Shown here: piece by piece, positions 43,757-52,433 of the stretch
How the letters are laid out: every line of letters starts with the position of its first letter
Numbering within the stretch: position 1 is the first letter of the stretch
Source: Embleya hyalina
GTDB lineage: Bacteria; Actinomycetota; Actinomycetes; Streptomycetales; Streptomycetaceae
Assembly (NCBI RefSeq): GCF_003967355.1
Contig: NZ_BIFH01000022.1
Coordinates: 186,001 to 250,000, forward strand
Direction: 5' to 3'
Length of the DNA: 64,000 bases
Notes under the pieces: model-generated
Told to the model about the DNA's origin: nothing
What the model saw: the letters and a program-made list of their open reading frames with translations, nothing else
Databases searched by the model: none
Program-made: the position numbers and the translations under genes

Positions 43757-45865
43757 TCATCCCCGGTGGGACGTCGACCCCCGATCGGGGCTTCGGTGCG
43801 GGAGGATCACGGCGTCCAGCGCGAGCAGACCCTCGGCCGTGGCCCGGACCGGATTGATGTCGACCTCCCCCACATGCGGATTCTCCGTCATCAGCCGACC
43901 CAACCCGACGAGCAGGGTGATCGTCTCCTCCTCGGGTACCGGCGCCCTGCCCCGGGCCCCGGCCCGGACGGGCTCGGGGAGTTGCCGGTACATCTCGCGC
44001 GCCTCGGCCCGACTCAGCGGAGCGGCCCGTACCGCGGGCGGTGCCTGGGTCGCCACGTCCACTCCGCCGACCCCGAGCAGCACGAACGGACCGAAGGACG
44101 CGTCGCGCACCGCGCCCACGATCAACTCGGTACCGGCAGGCGCCAGTTCCTCCAGCAGGTAGCGGGGACTCGCGTCGATGCCGGCCGCGTCGATGCGTCG
44201 CAGGGCGTGGTCCAGGTCCGCCCGCGTCGCGACGCCCACGTGGACGGCATCGATGTCGGACTTGTGCAGCACCCGCGCGTCGCACAGTTTCACCACGACG
44301 GGGTTCCCGAGCTCGGCCATGGCGGCGTGCGCCCGGGCGTGGGTCGAGGCGACGATCCGCCGCGGGCTGCGCAGGCCGAGGCCGGCGAGGACGGTCTTGG
44401 CCTGATCCTCGTCCAGCGCGCCGCGGTCGGGTACGGCCGGGCCCGTCGGGTCCGTGGGCACCACGATCGCGGACATCCGGCCGAGGGCGCGGGCGTGGGC
44501 GTCGTCGAGGAGGGCGCGCAATCCGGTGACGCCGCGTTCGGGCGCGGTGTAGACGGGGATGCCGGCGGCGCGAAGCGCGGTCCGTTGCGGCAGCACATCC
44601 CGATCGAGCCCGCCGGTGACGAACACGGTGCACGCGTGTCGTTCCTCGGCCAGGTGTGCGACGGTGTCCGGAGTGCCGGCCTCCTGGAGGGTGTAGACGA
44701 GGGTCGCGTCGATGCGCGGGTCCGCGCCGACGGCTTCGACCACCTGCGGGAACGTCGTGTCGGGGCGACCGGTGTCCACGGGGTTGCGCTGATAGGTCAG
44801 CGGCGGCAGCAACTCGGCCAATCGTGCGGTGGTGGACTCGGTCAGCGGCGGCAGCCGGGTTCCCGTGGCGCGCAGCCGGTCGGCGACGAGCAGACCGGGG
44901 CCGGCCTGGCCGGTGACGACCGCGACGCCCGGGTCGAACAGGGCGGGCAGGCGCCGGTGCGCCAGCGCGGCGACCGCGTCCACGAGTTCGCCCAGGGTGT
45001 CCACGACCACCGCTCCCGCCTGTCGCAACGCGGCGCGGGCCAGCGTCCAGTCGCCGGTCAACGCGCCCGTGTGCGAACGGGCGAAGTCGCCGACGTCGGC
45101 GCGGCCGACCTTCAGGGCGACCACCGGTTTGACGGCGGTCGCCCGTCGTACGGCATCGGCGAGTGCGCGGCCGTCGCGGACGCCCTCGATGTGCAGGGCG
45201 ATGACGGTGGTGTCCTCGTCGTGGGCGAGATGGTCCAAGACGTCGACGAAGTCCACGTCGACGGCGTTGCCCAGGCCGACCGCGAGGCTGATCCCGATGT
45301 CGTCGGCGTGCAGGAGGAAGGACAGCGCGAGGTTCATGCCGCCGCTCTGCGCGATGATGCCGACCGGGCCGGGTCGCAACTCGCCGACGGAGGGCATGAA
45401 GTTGGCCCGCGCCCGGGCGGCCGGGTGGACGAATCCCGACGTATTGGGTCCGAGCAGTCGGATGCCCGAGGAGGCGACGACCGCGCGGAGTTCGTCCTGG
45501 AGCGCCGTACCCGCCGGACCGCTCTCGGCGAATCCGCCGGAGCACACGAGCACGGCCCCGACACCGGCCCTCGCGCACTCCGCGACCGTCCGGGCGACGG
45601 CCGCGGGCGGGACCGCGAGGATCGCCAGGTCGACGCGCTCGGGGATCTCGCCCACGGTGCGGTACGCCCGTCGTCCGTTGATGCGACCCGCTCGCGGGTT
45701 GACGGGATGAAGGTTCGGAAAGTCGTCGAGCGCGACCGTCATGGCGTGCCCCGCCTTGTCCGGGGAGGCCGACGCGCCGATCACGGCGATCGATCGGGGT
45801 GCGAACAGTCGCGCGAGATCCCGCCCGGGGGGCGGATCCGCCGCGGGGATCGGTGAAGTGCTCAT
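43757..45865 (-). CDS. ADP-forming acyl-CoA ligase (CoA-binding, ATP-grasp fusion)
   Basis: A 702-aa NDP-forming acyl-CoA synthetase: CoA-binding domain (RSIAVIGASASPDKAGHAM, about 22-120), ligase domain with GIIAQSGGMNLALSFLLH and SHTGALTGDW (about 150-290), a second flavodoxin-like domain, and an ATP-grasp (about 490-690, VVVKLCDARVLHKSDI and EVDINPVRA). It forms CoA esters with ATP giving ADP. It is last in the aromatic-acid operon, start overlapping the monooxygenase stop (ATGA). It could turn salicylyl-AMP or salicylate into salicylyl-CoA, as in the Streptomyces sdg pathway (inference). Confidence 0.85.
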   Translation of the reverse strand: MSTSPIPAADPPPGRDLARLFAPRSIAVIGASASPDKAGHAMTVALDDFPNLHPVNPRAGRINGRRAYRTVGEIPERVDLAILAVPPAAVARTVAECARAGVGAVLVCSGGFAESGPAGTALQDELRAVVASSGIRLLGPNTSGFVHPAARARANFMPSVGELRPGPVGIIAQSGGMNLALSFLLHADDIGISLAVGLGNAVDVDFVDVLDHLAHDEDTTVIALHIEGVRDGRALADAVRRATAVKPVVALKVGRADVGDFARSHTGALTGDWTLARAALRQAGAVVVDTLGELVDAVAALAHRRLPALFDPGVAVVTGQAGPGLLVADRLRATGTRLPPLTESTTARLAELLPPLTYQRNPVDTGRPDTTFPQVVEAVGADPRIDATLVYTLQEAGTPDTVAHLAEERHACTVFVTGGLDRDVLPQRTALRAAGIPVYTAPERGVTGLRALLDDAHARALGRMSAIVVPTDPTGPAVPDRGALDEDQAKTVLAGLGLRSPRRIVASTHARAHAAMAELGNPVVVKLCDARVLHKSDIDAVHVGVATRADLDHALRRIDAAGIDASPRYLLEELAPAGTELIVGAVRDASFGPFVLLGVGGVDVATQAPPAVRAAPLSRAEAREMYRQLPEPVRAGARGRAPVPEEETITLLVGLGRLMTENPHVGEVDINPVRATAEGLLALDAVILPHRSPDRGSTSHRG

Positions 45866-47451
45866 CGGCCGGCCTTTCCGCGAACGTGTGCTCCGGGGAC
45901 GGCGCCGGTTCGGGACGTGTCCTCGGTGTCGTCGGGCACCACGAGCAGATCGGCGCGCCCGGCCAGGAGCAGTGTCGCGAGGTGTTCGACGTCGGTCGTG
46001 TCCACCACCAGGGCCACCGGCACGTGTGCCCGGATCCTGGTCAACTCGGCGAGCAGCAGTGCCGCGGTGTGGGCGACCGGATCGGTGCCGGCGGCGCGTA
46101 CGACGATCAGCGGGGGTGCGGGGGATCGTTTTTCCAGGTCGTCGAGGACGTCCGGGACGGATCCGGTGTGCGAGGGCGCGGTGATCCACAGCGCCTGCGG
46201 GCAGGCGTCGACCAACGCGGTCTCGGTCGGGGTGCGGTCGGGCAGCGTGTGCCCGCCCAGTCGAAGGGGCAGGCGCAGCACGGCCGCCGAGTCCGGCACG
46301 TTGTGCCGGCGCAGGGCCTCCGCGCCGAATCGGGCGTCGCCCGCGGCGAGTCGATCGAAGGTCACCCGGCCGCTGCGGGTGAGGAAGTGCACGGCGAACT
46401 GCCGCGGGTCGAGTCCGGTGTAGCTGCCGAAGTGCTCCCACCAGGTGAGGCTGGGCAGGGCGGCGTCCTGAATTCTCGCCACGCCCGGCCTGCGGGTGTG
46501 TTCGAAGGTGCGGATGGCGTCGGGGAGTTCCGCGTCGGACGCGGTCGCGACCGCGTCGGCGAGAGCCAGAGCGTCTTCGATGGCCATGGTGGTGCCCGAT
46601 CCCACGGAGAAGTGGGCCGTGTGTGCCGCGTCGCCGATCAGGACCGTGCGGTCGTGGCACCAGGACCCGGCCCGAACGGTGCTGAAGCGTGCCCAACGGG
46701 AGTTGTTCGTCAGCAGCCGTGCCCCGTCCAGTCCGTCCGCGAACAGTCGTTGCATCGCGATGCGGCTGGGCTCGTCGCTGTGGCCCGGGGGCAGTTCGCC
46801 GACGCTGTCGAGGCCCGAGCGTCGCCAGGTGGACTCGTCGCACTCGACGACGAACGTGCTGCTGAAGTCGTCGTAGGGGTAGGCGTGCGCGGCGAACCAG
46901 CCGGCTTCGGCGCGCTCGAAGAGGAAGGTCATGGAGTCGAACGCACGGTCGGCGCCGAACCAGATGTAGCGGGCGGTGGCCATCTCGATCGTGGGTCGGA
47001 AGGACTCGGCGTGCGCCTGGCGGGTGCGGCTGTTGAGGCCGTCGGCGCCGACGACCAGGTCGTGGGTGTCTTCGAGGTCGAGGGCGTCCACCTCGGTGTG
47101 ATAGCGGAGCCCGACGCCGGCGGTGTGTGCCCGGTCGCGCAGGAGCGCGAGCAGGTTTCTGCGGGAGATGGCGGAGAATCCCTGCCCGGCGCAGCGCATC
47201 CGCTCGCCCTCGAGGCGGATCTCGATGTCGTCCCAGTGCACGCCGTTCTCGCGAAGGGCGCTGCCGAGGCGGAGATCGGCTCCGTGTAGACGGGAGAGCT
47301 TGGCCGCGGAGAAGACGACGCCGAAGCCGAAGCTCTCGTCGGGGCCGTTGCGTTCGAACAGGTCCACCGACGTGTCGGGGCGGCGCTCGCGGATCAGCGC
47401 CGCCGCGAGCAGGCCGCCGGGGCCGCCGCCGACGACCGCGATCCGGGTCAT
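45862..47451 (-). CDS. FAD monooxygenase, salicylyl-CoA 5-hydroxylase-like
   Basis: A 529-aa class A flavin monooxygenase. It has the dinucleotide motif VVGGGPGGLLAA, the FGFGVVFS stretch seen in salicylyl-CoA and anthraniloyl-CoA hydroxylases, and the GD motif VLIGDAAHTAHFSVGSGT with MAIEDALALA. Residues after about 380 form an extra domain of about 150 aa with RHNV at its start; it is far shorter than the Old-Yellow-Enzyme half of anthraniloyl-CoA monooxygenases. Its start overlaps the FAH stop (ATGA). With gentisate dioxygenase next door, salicylyl-CoA to gentisyl-CoA hydroxylation is the likely reaction. Confidence 0.85.
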   Translation of the reverse strand: MTRIAVVGGGPGGLLAAALIRERRPDTSVDLFERNGPDESFGFGVVFSAAKLSRLHGADLRLGSALRENGVHWDDIEIRLEGERMRCAGQGFSAISRRNLLALLRDRAHTAGVGLRYHTEVDALDLEDTHDLVVGADGLNSRTRQAHAESFRPTIEMATARYIWFGADRAFDSMTFLFERAEAGWFAAHAYPYDDFSSTFVVECDESTWRRSGLDSVGELPPGHSDEPSRIAMQRLFADGLDGARLLTNNSRWARFSTVRAGSWCHDRTVLIGDAAHTAHFSVGSGTTMAIEDALALADAVATASDAELPDAIRTFEHTRRPGVARIQDAALPSLTWWEHFGSYTGLDPRQFAVHFLTRSGRVTFDRLAAGDARFGAEALRRHNVPDSAAVLRLPLRLGGHTLPDRTPTETALVDACPQALWITAPSHTGSVPDVLDDLEKRSPAPPLIVVRAAGTDPVAHTAALLLAELTRIRAHVPVALVVDTTDVEHLATLLLAGRADLLVVPDDTEDTSRTGAVPGAHVRGKAGR

Positions 47452-48321
47452 GGCGCGATCACACCCGTGCGACGGGATCGCGGCCCCGGACGACCGGCGT
47501 ACGGGACGGCGCCGCTCGCGTCGACGGTGACGTCGAGCCGGCCGATCCGTTCGATCTCCACGGAGATCGTCCCCGCGTCGTTGATGGGGCCGACGCCGGC
47601 CGGTGTCCCGGTGAGGATCACGTCCCCGGGCCAGAGCGTCATGACGGAACTGGTGTACGCGGATCAGGTCGGCCACGCCGAAGATCAGGTCGCCGGTGTT
47701 GGTCTCCTGTCGCAGTTCGCCGTCCACGCGGCAGCGCATCGTCAAATTGCCGGGGTCGGGTACCTCGTCGGCGGTGACGACCCAGGGGCCCAGGGGGGTG
47801 AAGGTGTCGAAGGACTTGCGGGTGGAGCGGTCCTCCGTGGACCGCACGGTGATGTCGAGCGCGCAGGTGTAGCCGAAGACGTACTCCAGTGCGTCGTCGG
47901 CGGCGACGTTTCGGGCGGTCCGGCCGATGACGACGGCCAGTTCGCCCTCCTGATCGGTGCGCACGTCGCTGTACGGCAGGCGCACCCGCTCCCGGGGGCC
48001 GATCACCGAGGAGGCGGCCTTGAGGAAGATCCCGAGCTCGGTGATGCTTCGGCTCACCGCCATCTCGGCCTGATGGTCGGCGTAGTTGACCGGCGCGCCG
48101 ATGATCTTGGGCGGTCGGGGCAGGGGCGCTCGTGTCCGCACCTCGTGCAGCGGAATGGGAGCGGTCCGGGTGCCCGGGGCGGGCAGTGGTCCCCGGCTCT
48201 CGATCAGGCGGTGCAGGGGGCCCGCCGCGTCCGGGGGTCCGGCGATCGTGTCGGTGACGTCGACGATGTGGTCCTCGTCGACGACGCCGAGCCGGTGGGA
48301 GTCGAAAACCGCGAGGCGCAT
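47448..48321 (-). pseudogene. FAH-family hydrolase (fumarylpyruvate hydrolase-like), frameshifted
   Basis: The frame from the ATG at 48321 encodes an FAH-fold protein (PPKIIGAPVNYADHQAE, TDQEGELAVVIGR, CALDITVRSTEDRS, FDTFTPLGPWVV) up to DLIR. The last 65 or so residues (YTSSVMTLWPGDVILTGTPAGVGPIN) follow in another frame and end at 47448. One extra base in GCGG near 47659-47662 accounts for the shift; without it the protein is 290 aa and its stop overlaps the monooxygenase ATG, as expected in this operon. It should hydrolyse fumarylpyruvate to fumarate and pyruvate, the last gentisate step. Either a real mutation or a sequence error. Confidence 0.85.
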
Positions 48322-48327
48322 TCGTCC

Positions 48328-49383
48328 TCACCCCATTCTTTCGGTCAGGGTTTCCCGGTAGAGGCCCAGGGCGCGCAGTACCGGCTCGTTGCTGTAGGAG
48401 AAGACGAACGCGTCCTCGGTGCGGCTGGTGTTGGTCAGTTCGCACCAGGCCCACCCGGGGACGGCGAACACGTCCTTGTCCCGCCAGTCCAGTGTTCGTC
48501 CGTCCACGAGCGCGGTTCCGCGTCCGCTGACGACGTGGTGGATCGTGCCCGGCGTGCGCCGGCGCGCGGCACCGCGGAAGCCCGGTGGGAGCCGCTGTAT
48601 TCGGCAGGAGAGCGTGGGCATGACCGGGCCGCCGCTCCACGGATCGGTGTACTCGAGCACGATGCCGTCGACGTCGCTGCCGACCGCGTCGTGGGCGATG
48701 GCGTCGAAGGCCCGCCGGGTTTCCTCCCAGGTGTGGTTGCCCACGAGGGACGCCGTCGCGCGCTCGGTGTCCCACGCCGGTACGAGCCGTCCGTGTACGT
48801 ATTGGGAGGCGGGCAGGTCGCGGGGCGCGCGGATGTCCTGGGAACGTTGGTCGTACGTCTCGAAGAAACCGGCTTCGAGAGCGTTCACGAGGGGGTAGTC
48901 GAGGGCGTCGAGCCACATCATGGGGCCGGTTCCCTCGTGCCGGTGGTCGTGCCAGCTCCACCCCGGGGTGAGCAGCAGGTCGCCCGGTCGCATCCGGAGG
49001 CGCGCGCCGTCGACGGTGGTGTACGCGCCTTCCCCTTCGATGACGAAACGGAACGCGCCCGCGCTGTGTCGGTGGGCCTGGGCGGTCTCGCCCGGAGTGA
49101 CGACCTGGATGCCGGCGTACAGCGAATTCACGGTGGCGGGCGGGTCCTGCATGCCGGGGTTGACGAGCATCAGTACGCGCCGTTCGGCCTCTTCCAGGGA
49201 CAGCGCCTGCGCGAAGTGCAGCAGGTGGGGGCGTAGTTCGTGATACCGCCAGAGGAACGGCACGGCGAGGCTGTGCGGTTCGGCCGGAAACAGGTTTCGG
49301 TAGTAACGCCAGAGGGGTTCTACTCCGAGTCGACCGAGGTCGGCGTAGGAGCGTTCGTTCGCGGTGTGCGGGGGTGTCGTCAT
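48328..49383 (-). CDS. gentisate 1,2-dioxygenase
   Basis: A 351-aa bicupin dioxygenase. It opens the gentisate ring to maleylpyruvate with a non-heme Fe(II). The iron ligands are in AQAHRHSAGAFRFVIEGEGAYT (motif 1) and PGWSWHDHRHEG (motif 2) of the first cupin, and the LWRYYRNLFP and PFLWRYHELRP N-terminal segments match the family. I chose the ATG at 49383; a GTG at 49398 is also open. It lies between the AMP ligase and the FAH gene in one operon. Confidence 0.88.
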   Translation of the reverse strand: MTTPPHTANERSYADLGRLGVEPLWRYYRNLFPAEPHSLAVPFLWRYHELRPHLLHFAQALSLEEAERRVLMLVNPGMQDPPATVNSLYAGIQVVTPGETAQAHRHSAGAFRFVIEGEGAYTTVDGARLRMRPGDLLLTPGWSWHDHRHEGTGPMMWLDALDYPLVNALEAGFFETYDQRSQDIRAPRDLPASQYVHGRLVPAWDTERATASLVGNHTWEETRRAFDAIAHDAVGSDVDGIVLEYTDPWSGGPVMPTLSCRIQRLPPGFRGAARRRTPGTIHHVVSGRGTALVDGRTLDWRDKDVFAVPGWAWCELTNTSRTEDAFVFSYSNEPVLRALGLYRETLTERMG

Positions 49384-49407
49384 GGTCTTTGTCACCACGC
49401 TGTCGTG

Positions 49408-51063
49408 TCAGGGGTGGATCGCATGGCCCTGTCGTCGGGCCGCGTCGGTCCGCAGCGCCGCCTTGTCGATCTTGCCGACGTTGGTCGTGGGCATGCGCGT
49501 GATCACGTGGATCACGTCGGGAAGCTTGTGCACGGCCATGCCCGCGCGCGTCATGTGTTCCCGAAGAGCCTCGGGGGACGGTTCGGTGTCGGGTTTGGCC
49601 ACGATGTAGAGGCAGATCACCTCGCCCAGGACCGGGTCGGGGGACGGCACCGCGGCCGCGTCGGAGACGGCGGGGTGTCCGTAGGCGAAGTTCTCGATCT
49701 CCTCGGCCGAGATCTTCTCGCCGCCGCGGTTGATGATGTCCTTGACGCGGCCCTCGACCACGAGGTTGCCGGACGGGTGAAGGCGCACGATGTCGCCGGT
49801 GCGGTACCAGCCGTCCGCCGTGAACGCGCGGGCGTTGTGCTCGGGCGCGCGGTAGTAGCCGCGAATCGTGTAGGGACCCCGGGTCAGCAGCTCGCCGGTG
49901 TGTCCGTCGGGTACGTCCCGGTCGCTCGGGTCCACGATGCGGATCTCGTCGTCGGGGCACACCGGCCGGCCCTGGGTCCCGTGCCGCACGGTGTCGGGGT
50001 CGTCGAGGCGGGTGTAGTTGATCAGGCCCTCCGCCATCCCGAAGCCCTGTTGCACGCGGACCCCGAGCGCGGGTTCCACCCGGCGGGCCAGTTCCGGGGC
50101 CAGCCGTGATCCGCCGACGGCCAGGGCACGCAGGCTGGACAGGTCGTATCCGGTGGTCCGGGCCGCTTCGGCCCAGCGGTGCGCGACCGCGGGCACCACG
50201 GCGGTGTCGGTGACCGCGTGCCGTTCGATCAACGCGAAGGCCCGGTCGGGAGCCGGGCTGTCGGACATCACCACGGTTCCGCCCGCGAAGAGCACGCCCA
50301 GGATGCCGGGACACGCGAGCGCGAAGTTGTGCGCCGCGGGGAGGGCGATCAGATACACGGTGTTCTCGGTGATGCCGCACACGTCGGCGGTGGCTCGGGC
50401 GTTGAGGGCGTAGTCGTCGTGGGTGCGCGCGATGAGCTTGGGTCGGCCGGTCGTCCCGCCCGAGAGCAGGAGCAGCGCGGGGTCGTCGGGCGCGGGGGTG
50501 TGCGGGCGGATGCTCGAACGCGCCGTCGTGGGATCGCCGTCTTCGCGGATGGCGAGGCGGAACCGGTCCGGGGGTGTCGCTTCGCCCGCGACCAGCACAT
50601 GCCGTAGCGACGGCGTCCGTGCCGCGATCTCGTCGGCCATCGCGAGGTGGTCGAAGTCCCGGTAGCGCGTCGGTACCGCGTAGGCACGGGCGTCGGTGAT
50701 GTCGAACAGGTGGCGGATGTCGGCCTGTCGGTGCTGGGTCAGGGCCATCACGGGGACGACACCGATGCGCAGGCAGGCGAGCGTCAGGATGACGAACTCG
50801 GCCGTGTTCGGCAGTTGCACGACGACGACGTCACCGCGTCCGAGGCCGCGCCCGAGGAGTCGGGCGGCCAGGAGGTCGGCGGTGTCGTCGAGGTTCCGGT
50901 AGGTCCGGCGCTCGTCCCCGTCGATCAGTGCGACGCGGTCGGGGGTGCGTTCGGCGCGTTCCCGGAACTCGGTGCCCAGCGTGCGGCCACGCCAGAGTCC
51001 GCGCTCGCGGTACCGGCGGGCGACCTCGTCCGGCCAAGGGGTGAAACCGGTTCGTACGTCCAT
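49408..51063 (-). CDS. salicylyl-/2,3-dihydroxybenzoyl-AMP ligase-like enzyme
   Basis: A 551-aa ANL-superfamily aryl-acid adenylating enzyme. The N-terminal [20 protein letters not shown] resembles EntE/DhbE, with the ATP motif [17 protein letters not shown], the [15 protein letters not shown] core and the hinge [32 protein letters not shown]. EntE-type enzymes activate salicylate or 2,3-dihydroxybenzoate. Here it is first in a catabolic operon, consistent with SdgA-type salicylyl-AMP formation, not siderophore assembly. The ATG at 51063 has GAGGA 5 nt upstream. Confidence 0.88.
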   Translation of the reverse strand: MDVRTGFTPWPDEVARRYRERGLWRGRTLGTEFRERAERTPDRVALIDGDERRTYRNLDDTADLLAARLLGRGLGRGDVVVVQLPNTAEFVILTLACLRIGVVPVMALTQHRQADIRHLFDITDARAYAVPTRYRDFDHLAMADEIAARTPSLRHVLVAGEATPPDRFRLAIREDGDPTTARSSIRPHTPAPDDPALLLLSGGTTGRPKLIARTHDDYALNARATADVCGITENTVYLIALPAAHNFALACPGILGVLFAGGTVVMSDSPAPDRAFALIERHAVTDTAVVPAVAHRWAEAARTTGYDLSSLRALAVGGSRLAPELARRVEPALGVRVQQGFGMAEGLINYTRLDDPDTVRHGTQGRPVCPDDEIRIVDPSDRDVPDGHTGELLTRGPYTIRGYYRAPEHNARAFTADGWYRTGDIVRLHPSGNLVVEGRVKDIINRGGEKISAEEIENFAYGHPAVSDAAAVPSPDPVLGEVICLYIVAKPDTEPSPEALREHMTRAGMAVHKLPDVIHVITRMPTTNVGKIDKAALRTDAARRQGHAIHP

Positions 51064-51154
51064 GTCGTCCTCGGATTTCCGTCGTCGCCGAAGTCTCGAG
51101 CCCGGTCACCGGCGTCCTCGGCGGGACCCGCATACGTAAACTGAAACACGAAGA

Positions 51155-51169
51155 AGAACGTTCGTCAAT
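51155..51169. promoter_or_regulatory. partial match to the operator motif, in the aryl-acid operon promoter
   Basis: AGAAC-GTTC-GTCAAT keeps the left half and spacer of the 15-bp motif but not the right half; GAACGTTC is a perfect 8-bp palindrome. On the minus strand a TTGACG box (51161-51166 area) and a TTCAGT about 17 bp on suggest a promoter for the operon with this element in its spacer. Confidence 0.3.
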
Positions 51170-51211
51170 TGTCTTGTTACATGTCGCGGAGGTGGGGCGC
51201 TGTGGCCGGGT

Positions 51212-52117
51212 TCACGGCAGGCGCGGCAGGGGGCGAACGGGGGTCGCCGGACCGCCGTGGCCCGGAGCCGGCATGTCGGAGGTGACCTGTCGGTAGTGCC
51301 GCCTCGCCGCGTCACGCAGTGTCGCGAACACCTCCAACATGAGGCCGTGCGCACGGGAGGCCGGCCAGTCCCGCGGCAACAACCGCGCGGGCAGGTCGGG
51401 GTCCAGGAACAAGAACTTGCGATACTCGTGGATCACCCGCGTGCGCACCACGAACGCCCGAGGCGGCGGCGGGGGATCGGTCCGCAGGCGCTCGAGCGCC
51501 GACTCCCACCGATCGATGTAGTCGCGATAGCCGGCCGCGAGCGTGTCGAGATCCCAACAGCGTGCGGCCCGATCCCGATCCTCCCGGGGGCTCAACGATC
51601 GGGCGACCAGTCGGTCGTACTGCACGTCCGGCTCGGCCGCGAGGATCTCGGTCGCCTCCGCCAGGCGGTCCCGGGGCGAAATCCACGTCGACGGCGCGAG
51701 CGGCCCGAAGCCCAACCAGGTGAGGCGCTTGCGAAGCCGGGCGCGCGTTGCCCGCTCGGTCTCCGGGACCGAGAAGATCACCATGTGCCAATCACCGGAC
51801 CATCGGTCGTGCGGGCCGCCCATGATGCGCGCGTACCCCTCGTCGAGGAGCGACCAACCACGCTCCGAGGGCAGGTAGAGGCTCATGCGGCCGGACTTGA
51901 CGGTCTCGAACCAGCCTTCGCGCCGCAGTCGCGACATGAGCACGCGCAGTGAGTCCGGGGGCACGTCGAACGGCTCGAGCAGGCGCGAGAGCGCCTGCAG
52001 GGTGATGTAGCCGGTGTCGGTGCGCACGTACTCGCCGAACACGTCGAACACCAGCGAACGAGGCGAGTTCTCGCCCGCCCCGCCTCCCGCCGCCGTCACC
52101 GTCGCGGTATCGCGCAT
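51212..52117 (-). CDS. PaaX-family transcriptional regulator
   Basis: A 301-aa GntR-like winged-helix repressor of the PaaX family. Its N-terminal domain (PRSLVFDVFGEYVRTDTGYITLQALSRLLEPFDVPPDSLRVLMSRLRREGWF) and its middle WHMVIFSVPETERATRARLRKRLTWLGFGPLAPSTWISPRD are diagnostic. PaaX proteins respond to aryl-CoA esters such as phenylacetyl-CoA. The ATG at 52117 has GAGGGG 9 nt upstream. It lies between the salicylate/gentisate operon and the MFS permease and likely senses salicylyl-CoA or gentisyl-CoA (inference). Confidence 0.9.
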   Translation of the reverse strand: MRDTATVTAAGGGAGENSPRSLVFDVFGEYVRTDTGYITLQALSRLLEPFDVPPDSLRVLMSRLRREGWFETVKSGRMSLYLPSERGWSLLDEGYARIMGGPHDRWSGDWHMVIFSVPETERATRARLRKRLTWLGFGPLAPSTWISPRDRLAEATEILAAEPDVQYDRLVARSLSPREDRDRAARCWDLDTLAAGYRDYIDRWESALERLRTDPPPPPRAFVVRTRVIHEYRKFLFLDPDLPARLLPRDWPASRAHGLMLEVFATLRDAARRHYRQVTSDMPAPGHGGPATPVRPLPRLP

Positions 52118-52227
52118 CGGAACACCCCTCGCTCGTCGCCGTACAGGCGATCGCCTCGTCGTGCGGTCGTGGGCCGGCGTGGACACCCACCCTGTGCCGG
52201 GCATCCGTGAAGCGGCTTCCACGATGA

Positions 52228-52278
52228 ACTATATGTGACAAGTTCATTGACGATCGTCTCATCGGGCGTTACACATAT
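52228..52278. promoter_or_regulatory. divergent PaaX/permease promoter and palindromes
   Basis: Within the 316-bp gap 52118-52433, which holds no gene, lie a minus-strand -10 TATAGT (52228-52233), separated repeats ATATGTG (52231-52237) and CACATAT (52272-52278), and the perfect 10-bp palindrome GACGATCGTC (52249-52258). A plus-strand TTGACG is at 52247-52252. This is the likely PaaX control site. Confidence 0.45.
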
Positions 52279-52433
52279 TCCACCGCTTGCGTGCCGGGGG
52301 TCCACGCAACCGGCCCCGCCGTCGCCACACCCGCGTGCCGCGATCCGCAGACGATCCGCACGCCCACCCGAGGTGCGGACGACGGCCGGGCCGGCACATC
52401 CGGGCGAGTCCACTCACGTCATCGGAGACTGTG

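Noticed and set aside
49408-51063. Siderophore biosynthesis (2,3-DHB-AMP ligase) for the aryl-acid ligase
   Set aside because: No isochorismate or NRPS genes are adjacent; gentisate dioxygenase and an aromatic permease are, which favours catabolism.
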